Origin: Lacinutrix sp. C3R15
GTDB lineage: Bacteria; Bacteroidota; Bacteroidia; Flavobacteriales; Flavobacteriaceae
Length of the DNA stretch: 64,000 nt
Direction: 5' to 3'
Assembly: GCF_018860825.1 (NCBI RefSeq)
Contig: NZ_JAHKPZ010000012.1
Coordinates: 1-64,000 of the forward strand
Shown: piece by piece, positions 17,681-25,377 of the stretch
How positions within the stretch are numbered: the stretch's first letter is position 1
How the letters are laid out: each line of letters opens with the position of its first letter
Made by a program: the position numbers and the translations under genes
Notes under the pieces: generated by a model
The model's database searches: none
What the model saw: the letters and a program-made list of their open reading frames with translations, nothing else
Told to the model about the DNA's origin: nothing

Positions 17681-18340
17681 TTATATTTCAGTGAATAATT
17701 CACTTTCTGGCAATCTAGATTTTGGTGTTTTATCTGTGGAATTAAAGTCTGATTCTGCTCTGTAACCTATAGAAACAGCAACTAAAGCTGTGAAACCTTT
17801 TTCTCTTAAACCAAATTCTTCATCTAATGCTTTTACATCTATACCTTCCATTGGTGTAGCATCTATACCTAAAGTTGCAACACCTAATAAAAAGCTTCCT
17901 ATGTTTAAGTAGACTTGTTTTTCCATCCAGTGTTGCTGGTCTTTTAAATCGTATTTATGAATACCTGCAAAAGCTTTTACTGCACCTAGGAATCCGTTTT
18001 TTATGTCTTCATTTGGAAATCTTCCATTTTTATCTTCAGTATCTGCAATGTGTTGGTAATAGGCATCATCTGCATCAATTTTTGAACAGAATAATACTAC
18101 TGCTGAAGCGTTGGTAACTTTAGGCTCATTAAAATGAAAGAAACCTTGAGTTCCTTTTGCCATACGCGCTTTACCTTCTGTAGTTTCAGCAACTATAAAA
18201 TGCCAAGGTTGCAAGTTTACACTTGAAGGACTCATTCTTAATAAGTTTTTGATTTCTGCCATATCTGCTTCAGATATTTTTTTTGTTGCGTCAAATTCTT
18301 TGGTGGTATATCTCCAGTTTAATTTTTCAGATAAATTCAT
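17681..18340 (-). CDS. NfsB-like NAD(P)H-dependent nitroreductase
   Basis: 219-aa FMN-dependent oxidoreductase of the nitroreductase family, reducing nitroaromatics, quinones or pteridines with NAD(P)H. The N-terminus LNWRYTTKEFD and the FMN-binding MSPSSVNLQPWHFIV segment are diagnostic, as is ATLGIDATPMEGID near the C-terminus. Divergent from an HxlR regulator, a common arrangement in which quinones or electrophiles induce the reductase. A second family member of similar length is at 56406-57038 in this window. Confidence 0.9.
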   Translation of the reverse strand: MNLSEKLNWRYTTKEFDATKKISEADMAEIKNLLRMSPSSVNLQPWHFIVAETTEGKARMAKGTQGFFHFNEPKVTNASAVVLFCSKIDADDAYYQHIADTEDKNGRFPNEDIKNGFLGAVKAFAGIHKYDLKDQQHWMEKQVYLNIGSFLLGVATLGIDATPMEGIDVKALDEEFGLREKGFTALVAVSIGYRAESDFNSTDKTPKSRLPESELFTEI

Positions 18341-18374
18341 TAGTATGTATTTTATTAAGTTGATTATTAATTAT

Positions 18375-18400
18375 ACTATAAAAAGTATAGTGCAAAAGTA
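18375..18400 (-). promoter_or_regulatory. Nitroreductase promoter with HxlR operator
   Basis: The 17-bp inverted repeat ACTATAAAAAGTATAGT (18375-18391; half-sites ACTATA and its complement around a central A-run) abuts a minus-strand -7 element TACTTTTG (complement of 18393-18400), so it would cover the start of transcription. An identical copy lies at 18512-18528. Confidence 0.7.
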
Positions 18401-18511
18401 ATTGTAGTTTGTAATACTCACAATAACGGTCAAAAAGGATAGTATAAATTATTCTATTAAAAAAAGGCGTAAACACAACAATAACAATACATTTAGACGA
18501 ATGTTAAATTT

Positions 18512-18558
18512 ACTATAAAAAGTATAGTTGTATAATTTAGTATAGTATAATACCTTTG
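18512..18558 (+). promoter_or_regulatory. hxlR promoter with second operator
   Basis: The second exact ACTATAAAAAGTATAGT (18512-18528) ends on the TTG of a -33 element (18528-18530). Twenty bases later comes the -7 element TACCTTTG (18551-18558), 29 bp before the start codon. The regulator would thus block its own promoter. The two operator centres are 137 bp apart, about 13 helical turns. Confidence 0.7.
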
Positions 18559-18587
18559 CATTAATAATTTAATTTAAAGGAAGTTTT

Positions 18588-18938
18588 ATGTATACATTTA
18601 AAGGAAAAGAATATCCATGTTGTGCGAGTTTAACTATGGGTATTATAGGAGGAAAATGGAAGTCGGTAATTTTATTTTACTTAATAGATGGTACGCTTCG
18701 CTATAATGAATTAAGAAAGAAAATGCCAACGGTTACTGAACGTACTTTAAGTTTACAACTGAAGACCTTAGAGGAAGATGGCATCATTAAAAGAAAAGTA
18801 TATACCTCTAAACCGCCTTTAAAAGTGGAGTATTCGTTAACCGATTTTGGTAAAACCTTAATTCCGTTAATCCAATCTATAGCAGATTGGGGCGTTTTTG
18901 TTGTAGAAAAACAATCAGCAAAAGCAGGAGTTGTATAA
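18588..18938 (+). CDS. HxlR-family winged-helix transcriptional regulator
   Basis: 116-aa DNA-binding protein. CCASLTMGIIGGKWKSVILF is the family hallmark: a redox- or electrophile-sensing cysteine pair (CC) near the N-terminus and the GGKW motif. RYNELRKKMPTVTERTLSLQ is the recognition helix region and the PPLKVEYSLTDFG segment forms the wing. It probably represses itself and the divergent nitroreductase through two identical palindromes. Confidence 0.92.
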   Translation: MYTFKGKEYPCCASLTMGIIGGKWKSVILFYLIDGTLRYNELRKKMPTVTERTLSLQLKTLEEDGIIKRKVYTSKPPLKVEYSLTDFGKTLIPLIQSIADWGVFVVEKQSAKAGVV

Positions 18939-19314
18939 TGGAACCAAAAGGATACTTTTCTTATACACTACACTACAAGACAAGACAAGACAACGCGAAA
19001 GCTTTGTAACCTTTGGTGTAAGCTATAGAGTTTTCTGGACAGCGAAGATGATTCTGTTTAAAAAGTATATCTATAAAAACAGTGCCTGAACTAATTAAAA
19101 TTAAGACACTGCTTGGTAAATTATTCTATCACGATATCAATTCTATATATTGAAAAGCACTTTTTAGTTATGAAAAAATTATAATATAATTGATTTCATC
19201 ACTTTTTGGTTCTATATTTATGATAACAGTACAACTCTAAGTCCATTATTATATAGTCCAACTTCTACCTCTGAAACAGTAGGTACTATTTATAAAAGTC
19301 TATTTTTATGCTGT
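18939..19314. other. Intergenic region without recognised content
   Basis: About 375 bp between hxlR and the lipoprotein gene, convergent. No gene, clear hairpin terminator or repeat was recognised. Confidence 0.5.
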
Positions 19315-19794
19315 TTACTCTATTATTTTTATATCTACAGATGTTCTACTTTGCCAGCCTGTTTTATCTGTTACAGAATATGCACAATGGTAATCTCCTA
19401 TATCAATATCATTAGGAATGGTTATAGAAACATTAATTTCATAATTTGTTAAGGAGCCTTCAATGTTATAATTTTCAACAAAAATTAAAGGGTTTACAGC
19501 GGTTTTAATTTCTTCTAAACTACATTCTGTTACTTGGTCATCATGAGTATGATGATCAAAATTGTGATGTATATCAATACTATAAGCTGCTAATTGGCTA
19601 TTATCTGTTACCAGAGCTCTAAAATTATAGGTTTCTCCTCTAGTAAGTAAAGCACAACCTTGTGGGAAACCTTCTGTATAATTTACGCTAATAGTTGGTT
19701 TTTCTTCATCTATTTCAAGATGGTCATCACTGGAACATGCCATTGTTAATATTAAAAATGTAAAAAAATAGAAATATTTTAATGTGAATTTCAT
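19315..19794 (-). CDS. DUF4625-like lipoprotein, single domain, His-rich
   Basis: About 159 aa from ATG 19794 (MKFTLKYFYFFTFLILTMAC), a lipoprotein signal whose Cys is followed by SSDD, typical of surface-exported flavobacterial lipoproteins. One Ig-like beta-sandwich contains the cluster HHNFDHHTHDD, a likely metal-binding loop. The start at 19821 would put the first codons inside a terminator-like hairpin, so I use 19794. It is the last gene of the putative zinc regulon and may bind zinc outside the cell for the TonB receptor. That role is inference from histidines and context. Confidence 0.75.
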   Translation of the reverse strand: MKFTLKYFYFFTFLILTMACSSDDHLEIDEEKPTISVNYTEGFPQGCALLTRGETYNFRALVTDNSQLAAYSIDIHHNFDHHTHDDQVTECSLEEIKTAVNPLIFVENYNIEGSLTNYEINVSITIPNDIDIGDYHCAYSVTDKTGWQSRTSVDIKIIE

Positions 19795-19809
19795 ATAATA
19801 ATAGTTAAA

Positions 19810-19839
19810 ACCGCATAGCATGTTTAGGTACTATGCGGT
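19810..19839 (-). terminator. Hairpin between the two DUF4625-like genes
   Basis: Perfect 9-bp stem ACCGCATAG / CTATGCGGT with a 12-nt loop, 15 bp after the stop of the upstream gene. On the minus strand it is followed by a short T-run. It may partly end transcription, lowering output of the last gene, or protect the upstream message. Confidence 0.55.
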
Positions 19840-19853
19840 ATTATTTTGTTTAA

Positions 19854-20630
19854 TTACTCGGTGATATCTATGTGTGTTTCGTATTCTTTTGTATTACCAT
19901 CTTCATCTTGAACTGTAAAAATTACATGATATTCTCCTACAGGTGCTGTAGCAGGAACATCTATATGTTGATGAAATTCTACCTCTGTTTCTTCGTGATA
20001 GCCTTCTAAAAATTCTGCTTCATAATCCCAAGCTACTTCACCATCTGCTACTGGCAAATCATGAGCATGAATATCTACTGTAATATTGTGTATACCATGA
20101 ACAGCATGAATCATAAACTCTGCATGAAAATCATCACCTCTAGCTACGCTAGAATCCACAGAAAAATCACTTAAAGTGATGACGTCTAAAATTTGAATAT
20201 AACCTTCTACTTCTGTGCTATTTCCTAATTCATCCGTTACCAAAAGTTCAATATGGTATTCTCCTGAAGGAATATTTGTAGGAACATCTACATGCTCATG
20301 AAAAGTAGGATTAATAACTAGGTAACTTGCATCTGTAAAAACTTCTTCAAACTCCCATTCCTCTTCACCCTCTGCTAGCTCTAAATCATGCGCATGAATA
20401 GAAATTGTAATACTACTTACGGTAGATTCTGCTGTAATTTCTGCTTCTAAATGAATGTCAGATCCTTTATAAGCTACTTGTCCTGTTTCGTGAGTACTAC
20501 CTTCGCCATATTCAAAGCTTGTAATTTCTGGAGCACTACTTTCTGTACTATGGTCATCATCATTACTACACGATTGAAAAAAGAGTCCGAAGGAAGCGAC
20601 GATTGCTAAAAATTTTAAATTTGTTTTCAT
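19854..20630 (-). CDS. DUF4625-like lipoprotein with two tandem domains
   Basis: 258 aa from ATG 20630 (MKTNLKFLAIVASFGLFFQS then C-SNDDD). It contains two repeats of an Ig-like module (about residues 35-140 and 155-255). Both repeats carry matching motifs (HAHDLELAEGEEEWEFEEVF versus HAHDLPVADGEVAWDYEAEF) and later HEH/HQHIDVP segments, giving many paired histidines and acids suited to binding Zn or Cu. It follows the TonB receptor by 39 bp. It is probably a surface metal-binding partner of that receptor; this role is inferred. Confidence 0.78.
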   Translation of the reverse strand: MKTNLKFLAIVASFGLFFQSCSNDDDHSTESSAPEITSFEYGEGSTHETGQVAYKGSDIHLEAEITAESTVSSITISIHAHDLELAEGEEEWEFEEVFTDASYLVINPTFHEHVDVPTNIPSGEYHIELLVTDELGNSTEVEGYIQILDVITLSDFSVDSSVARGDDFHAEFMIHAVHGIHNITVDIHAHDLPVADGEVAWDYEAEFLEGYHEETEVEFHQHIDVPATAPVGEYHVIFTVQDEDGNTKEYETHIDITE

Positions 20631-20669
20631 AATTGTTGTTTTCATAAGTTTAAATTTGATTATTAATTA

Positions 20670-23039
20670 TTAAAAAGGTACTGTTAACGATAATGAGATA
20701 TTTCTACCAGCTTCTGGTACATCTATAAGTCTGTAAAAACTGGTATGATTAAAATATTTAGTATTGAATACGTTGTTTAGTTTTGCACGTATTTTTATTG
20801 GTAAATTGTTTTTAAACACATCTATATCTGCTAAAAAAGACATATTCAATACTTGATATCCTTCCGTTTTTTCTTCGGGAGGTACAATTTCTTCTTGTGC
20901 TGCAGTAATTCTATAATCTGCAATTAATTGTGGTTGCTTGAAAAATAGTATTTTATTAAATTGATATTTTGCAGATAGTAATCCTGATAAAGGCGGAGAA
21001 AATGGCAATGTAAACCCTTCTTTTTCTCCACTTCTCTGTCTAGAATACACATACTCTATAGATGCGTCTAATTGCAGGTTTTTAGAAATTTTGGTACTTG
21101 CATTAAGCTCACCACCTATTCTAAAAACTTTAGCTTGTGTATACTCGTAAATTTGTATGGTTTCGTAATAGCTTGAGGTTGGGTTTAGGTAAATATAATT
21201 TTGAAATATATTTACAAAGGGACTAATACCTAAGCTAAAAAGTTTTGTAGTATGGTTTATATCTACATCTAATTGATACGATATTTCTGGATCTAACTCT
21301 AGGTTACCTTTTTCGTATCTGTACATGTGATAATTTACTCCATCTGATGCCAATTCATTAGCTAATGGCATTCTAAAACTTCTGCCTACATTAATTTTGT
21401 AACTGGTTTTATTATGAATGTAACTAACACCTAAAGAAGCACTAAGACTACCAAAATTAAGAGTTTTGTCTTTAGATCGCTGCAAATGTACGTATGATGT
21501 TGAACCATCATTGTTATTTATTGTTGACGGATACCAATCATAATATGCTTTGGTGTCTACGCTACCTACATCATATCGTAAACCTGCTAAGACATGAAAA
21601 TTAGAATTAAGCTCTAACTGATCATAAGCAAAAATACCAGCAGTAAAGCGGTTGTATTCTGGAATTAAAAAACCCCATCCACCTATATTATTATTCTGGT
21701 ATTCTGTATTTAAACCTATTACCAAATCATGTTGTTTAGTTGGTTTAAAGGCATCTCGAAAATTCAAGGAATAGGTGTTTTTTATAAATAACCTCTCTTT
21801 GGTATTTGGAGGTGTTGGCATATACCCATGCGGAACAGGCTCAGAATGTTCTTCTCTGTTATTGTTCTGGTAACCAAGATCTATTTGTAAGTTGTGTTCC
21901 CCAACGCTTACAGCTGTATTGTTGGTGATTTTAAAGTGATTTACCTTGTGAAAAGGAAGATCTATATCTCTGTTAGAATGGTCGTAATCTATACTAGAGG
22001 ATCTTACTTCTAAACCATGTGCATTGGCAAAAAATCCGTTTTTGGCATTTACGTTACTAAATACTGTTTCAGATTTTATATCTTCAGAAACAAAACCAAT
22101 ACCTAAACTAGCATCTGCTTCATTTCCTGCTGTATTTCTTAAGTTTTTTTCATGTAATTCAAAGACATAATTTTCATAATTAATTTTATCTGTTGGCACT
22201 TTATAATCTCCGAAATCTCTGTAAGTTAATCGTCCACGATAAAACCATTTATCTTTTCTAGTGGTAATACCTGCCGAAACACCTATTAAATCATTATTGC
22301 TTTCACCAAGTATATTTACTTCACCACCAAAAGAATTAGGTAATGGTGTTTTGTTAGGTTGTATATCAACAACACCTGCAATAGCATCTGAACCATATAA
22401 TAAAGAAGCAGGACCTTTAATAATTTGTATATTTTCAATACCCTGTTGGTCAATTTCTAATCCATGATCATTTCCCCATTGTTGAGCTTCATGTTTTATT
22501 CCGTTTTGTACTACAGCTACCCTATTAAAACCTAAACCTCTTATCGTAGGTTTTGATTGTCCTGAACCAATGTTAATGGTGCTAACACCTGGTATTTTAC
22601 TTAGCGTTTGCATTAAACTATTTTCTCTATTAGTATCCAGAAAAGTTTTAGAAACGCTATAAGAAACTAATGGGGTTTCTTTTGTTTGTCTTTGTTTTGA
22701 TTTTGCTATAATTTCAACTTCTTGTAAAGTTGTATTAGATTCCTCTAAATAAACCGGTAATATTTCAGTTTCAGAATTTACAAAAACAGTTACCTTTTTT
22801 ACATTAAAACCAATATGAGATATGTTAAAAGTATAAGATCCTTTTGGCACATTTTTTATGATGAATTCCCCTGTTTTAGATGAAATAGCGAATAAATTTT
22901 TACAAATAATATTAGCATTTTCTATAGGTTTTAAGTTGTTTGCATTTACAACAGACCCTTTAATTGTAAAAGAATCTTGTGCATAAGTAATAGAGCATAA
23001 GCTAAAAAATAGACATATACTTAATGTTTTATATAACAT
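20670..23039 (-). CDS. TonB-dependent outer-membrane receptor, probably for zinc
   Basis: 789 aa. Signal peptide (ending ITYAQ), a CarboxypepD-regulatory-like domain (about 24-110), a plug domain (about 125-235) with GLGFNRVAVVQNGIKHEAQ and GPASLLYGSDAIAGVVDI, then a 22-strand-type barrel ending in the C-terminal SLSLTVPF. His-containing loops such as EEHSEPVPHGYMP recall ZnuD-type zinc receptors. It lies in one direction with MerC, FolE and His-rich lipoproteins downstream of a Fur/Zur gene, which points to metal uptake. Iron or copper cannot be excluded from sequence alone. Confidence 0.87.
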   Translation of the reverse strand: MLYKTLSICLFFSLCSITYAQDSFTIKGSVVNANNLKPIENANIICKNLFAISSKTGEFIIKNVPKGSYTFNISHIGFNVKKVTVFVNSETEILPVYLEESNTTLQEVEIIAKSKQRQTKETPLVSYSVSKTFLDTNRENSLMQTLSKIPGVSTINIGSGQSKPTIRGLGFNRVAVVQNGIKHEAQQWGNDHGLEIDQQGIENIQIIKGPASLLYGSDAIAGVVDIQPNKTPLPNSFGGEVNILGESNNDLIGVSAGITTRKDKWFYRGRLTYRDFGDYKVPTDKINYENYVFELHEKNLRNTAGNEADASLGIGFVSEDIKSETVFSNVNAKNGFFANAHGLEVRSSSIDYDHSNRDIDLPFHKVNHFKITNNTAVSVGEHNLQIDLGYQNNNREEHSEPVPHGYMPTPPNTKERLFIKNTYSLNFRDAFKPTKQHDLVIGLNTEYQNNNIGGWGFLIPEYNRFTAGIFAYDQLELNSNFHVLAGLRYDVGSVDTKAYYDWYPSTINNNDGSTSYVHLQRSKDKTLNFGSLSASLGVSYIHNKTSYKINVGRSFRMPLANELASDGVNYHMYRYEKGNLELDPEISYQLDVDINHTTKLFSLGISPFVNIFQNYIYLNPTSSYYETIQIYEYTQAKVFRIGGELNASTKISKNLQLDASIEYVYSRQRSGEKEGFTLPFSPPLSGLLSAKYQFNKILFFKQPQLIADYRITAAQEEIVPPEEKTEGYQVLNMSFLADIDVFKNNLPIKIRAKLNNVFNTKYFNHTSFYRLIDVPEAGRNISLSLTVPF

Positions 23040-23257
23040 AATGGAGTACTATAAGTTATGTTGATTGTTCTTAAAAAAGAACCACGATAAGAGCGATACA
23101 TCCTATTATTTATTTTACCTATTATCTGTGTTTTTTACCAATAACTTTTAGGTTAACCGTTGGTTTACAACAATGAAAAGGAAGCAGTATTAAGTAATTA
23201 ATAACAACTTAATCCTCTTATTAAATTGGTTATAAATAATAAAATGTTTAAAAAAAC

Positions 23258-23566
23258 TTATAATAAGAATGGAGGTGGCCGAGAAAATAGTTTGCTTGAA
23301 GTACTATATTTATAAATAACACATTTGTTATTTAATGTTATTTCTCTTTGCAATACAGGTTCATTGTTTTTAATCTCTAAAAAATTGAAATCTGGTGTTT
23401 GCAAAGGAGTTACATTATGAAGAATTGCATGGTCGCAAATAGTACAATCTATTGCATCTTCATTAGCGTCTGTATGAGACAAAGCATGAAGTCCCGTAAT
23501 TTTCATAGATATAAAAATTACAAGTAACAAATAGGTAATATTCTTTTTTATGCGACTACTATTCAT
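23258..23566 (-). CDS. Small exported Cys/His protein
   Basis: 102 aa with an N-terminal hydrophobic helix (about residues 10-28), then HALSHTDANEDAIDCTICDH, containing CxxCxH and further histidines that could bind a metal. The rest is short and ends in PPPFLL. It is similar in plan to small periplasmic proteins placed beside TonB metal receptors, but I cannot name a family with certainty. It lies between folE and the receptor gene, 56 bp after folE. Confidence 0.65.
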   Translation of the reverse strand: MNSSRIKKNITYLLLVIFISMKITGLHALSHTDANEDAIDCTICDHAILHNVTPLQTPDFNFLEIKNNEPVLQREITLNNKCVIYKYSTSSKLFSRPPPFLL

Positions 23567-23622
23567 TAAGAATTGGTTAAGCTAATATCTCTGCTAAAAT
23601 GTTTTTTTGTTGCTGAGGTTAT

Positions 23623-24288
23623 TTATATTTTTTCTTGTGCTATTATATTTAAGAATTCGTTTCGATTCTTTTCTTCTAGAAAACAACCTCCATATTCTAA
23701 AGTAGTAGTAAAACTACTTTGATCTTTTATCCCTCTTGATGAAACACAAAGGTGTTTTGCCGTAACAGAAACAATAACATCTTTAGTGCCTAACACAGTT
23801 TGTAAATGGTTTAAAATTTGAAGCACTAATCTTTCTTGCACTTGAGGTCGACGTGCATAATAATCGACCAACCTATTAATTTTAGATAAACCAACAACCT
23901 TGTCTTTAGGGATATAAGCTACATTTGCATATCCTATTATGGGTAAAAAATGATGTTCGCAGGCAGAATCTATTGTAATATTTTGCTCTACCAGCATTTT
24001 TTTATATCCATATTTATTTTCAAACGTAGAAAGTTTTGGTTTGTGTATTGGGTTTAAGCCATAAAACAACTCTTTTACATACATTTTTGCAACACGATAT
24101 GGTGTGCCAGATAAACTATCATCTGTTAAATCAAGCCCCATTTCTTCCATAATCATTTTAAAATGATATTGAATATTTTTAATTTTTTCTTCGTCACTTT
24201 TATCAAAAGCATCTGCTCGTAATGGCGTTTTAATATTCTGTGAAAAGTGATTGTCTCCTAATATTTCTATTTGTTCTTTACGCTTCAT
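23623..24288 (-). CDS. folE: GTP cyclohydrolase I
   Basis: 221 aa; converts GTP to 7,8-dihydroneopterin triphosphate, the first step of folate/pterin synthesis. Zinc ligands are all present: C110 and H113 in SACEHHFLP, and C181 in KHLCVSSRG. The RVAKMYVKELFYGL and VGLSKINRLVDYYARRPQVQ motifs are typical. Its start overlaps the end of the MerC gene by 11 bp, so the two are translationally coupled. A folE copy under a Zur-like regulator is a known strategy in zinc starvation; here the enzyme still looks zinc-dependent. Confidence 0.9.
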   Translation of the reverse strand: MKRKEQIEILGDNHFSQNIKTPLRADAFDKSDEEKIKNIQYHFKMIMEEMGLDLTDDSLSGTPYRVAKMYVKELFYGLNPIHKPKLSTFENKYGYKKMLVEQNITIDSACEHHFLPIIGYANVAYIPKDKVVGLSKINRLVDYYARRPQVQERLVLQILNHLQTVLGTKDVIVSVTAKHLCVSSRGIKDQSSFTTTLEYGGCFLEEKNRNEFLNIIAQEKI

Positions 24289-24682
24289 TTGTACAGCAAG
24301 TTGTTGTTTTACATTGGCAATATTTTCTATTGTAAATATGCAAAGCTATTAACGCTATAGCTGGAACATAAATAAAATTTTCATTTAAATAAAACCAACT
24401 ATATTTTTCATTTGCTACCACAGCAAATAATAAGAAAAAACTAAACCACAACATAGGTTTTATCCTGTTTATAGAGGTTGTTTTAGTTGTACGATATACT
24501 GCAAAAAAAGAAAGGATTAAGAATAAGTAATCTATAATTCCCCACCAAGTTGGTACCTCACTACAATTAGCAACAGAACAACTTTGTGCTATAAAAATAA
24601 ATGGTGTAGCTACACAATGAATTAGGCAAAGTGTACTTGCAAGTGCACCAATATTATCTGGATTTTCTTTTATTATTATCAT
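24278..24682 (-). CDS. MerC-domain membrane protein
   Basis: 134 aa with four hydrophobic segments. The first carries STLCLIHCVATPF, the MerC-type metal-binding helix, and the C-terminus is cysteine-rich (KYCQCKTTTCC). In Bacteroidetes, MerC-domain proteins often sit beside Fur-family genes and are thought to move metals other than mercury; here zinc is likely from context. It is the first gene of the minus-strand regulon, preceded by a short leader (about 14 nt) below the shared operator. Confidence 0.82.
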   Translation of the reverse strand: MIIIKENPDNIGALASTLCLIHCVATPFIFIAQSCSVANCSEVPTWWGIIDYLFLILSFFAVYRTTKTTSINRIKPMLWFSFFLLFAVVANEKYSWFYLNENFIYVPAIALIALHIYNRKYCQCKTTTCCTNEA

Positions 24683-24691
24683 TTCTTAATA

Positions 24692-24747
24692 CAACTAAGT
24701 TGCAAATATAAAACTAATATCTATTAATGCAACTTTGTGGCATTAAT
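24692..24747. promoter_or_regulatory. Divergent Zur-type operator/promoter region
   Basis: Two inverted repeats lie between the MerC gene and the regulator. ATTAATGC-AACTTTGTG-GCATTAAT (24723-24747) has perfect 8-bp arms and covers the -33 TTG of the minus promoter, whose -7 element TATATTTG is the complement of 24703-24710. CAACTAAGTTG (24692-24702) covers the expected minus-strand start of transcription. These fit repression by the neighbouring Fur-family protein. The binding itself is inferred. Confidence 0.68.
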
Positions 24748-24761
24748 TTTGACTTTGTTTT

Positions 24762-24793
24762 TTTGCTTATGCTAAGCAGTAGCATTACATTTG
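24762..24793 (+). promoter_or_regulatory. Promoter of the Fur/Zur gene, probably leaderless
   Basis: A -33 TTTG (24762-24765), a 20-nt spacer and a -7 TACATTTG (24786-24793) are followed by the ATG only 5 nt later (24798). Transcription should start about at the start codon, so the mRNA would be leaderless or nearly so. Confidence 0.6.
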
Positions 24794-24797
24794 TACT

Positions 24798-25181
24798 ATG
24801 GGTGTCTTAAGAAAAACGAAATCAGTAGAAATAGTACTCCATGAATTTGCTAAAGATTCAAGTGCAATCTCTGTTATTACTTTGGTAGAACGTCTTGGTT
24901 CTAAAATGAATAAAACTACGGTTTATCGTATTTTAAATAAGCTTGAAGATGATGGTGTTTTACATTCTTTCTTAGGAAAAAATGGACATAAATGGTATGC
25001 TAAATGTAATGGTTGTTCAGCGACTGTACATCAAGATATTCATCCGCATTTTCAATGTATAAGTTGTGGTAAAGTAGATTGTTTAGATATAAATGTTGTT
25101 ATACCTGAAATAAAAAACCGTAAAGTAGAAGTGTCACAAATATTACTTCAAGGTAAGTGTGAAGAATGTTATATTAAATGA
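24798..25181 (+). CDS. Fur-family metal regulator, Zur-like
   Basis: 127 aa. An N-terminal winged helix (MNKTTVYRILNKLEDDGVLH) is followed by a dimerisation domain with two CxxC pairs (C87/C90 and C121/C124) forming the structural zinc site, and histidines in VHQDIHPHF for sensing. It is divergent from MerC-FolE-TonB receptor genes, so Zur-type zinc control is the best reading; Fur (iron) is the alternative. Its promoter adjoins the operator palindromes. Confidence 0.85.
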   Translation: MGVLRKTKSVEIVLHEFAKDSSAISVITLVERLGSKMNKTTVYRILNKLEDDGVLHSFLGKNGHKWYAKCNGCSATVHQDIHPHFQCISCGKVDCLDINVVIPEIKNRKVEVSQILLQGKCEECYIK

Positions 25182-25238
25182 ATTTTACTGAAATAGAAGG
25201 TTTTTAATATACCTTAACAAAATAAAATAACCTATAAA

Positions 25239-25264
25239 GGCATTACTTATTTCTAAGTAATGCC
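25239..25264. terminator. Hairpin between convergent genes
   Basis: Perfect 11-bp stem GGCATTACTTA / TAAGTAATGCC with a TTTC loop, between the Fur-family gene and the convergent outer-membrane gene. The minus-strand side is followed by TTTATAGG and then a T-rich stretch, so it probably ends the outer-membrane gene's transcript; no good T-run on the plus side. Confidence 0.6.
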
Positions 25265-25377
25265 CTCACAAAAATAGTTATTATCAAAATCAGTACCACA
25301 TTATAATGTAATATGGCTATTGCCTTTTTGTTATCTATGCCAATAGTATATGCTATTATTCAATTTGTAAAGAATTA

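Noticed and set aside
24278-24682. Mercury resistance
   Set aside because: No merA, merR or merT nearby; the context points to another metal, probably zinc.
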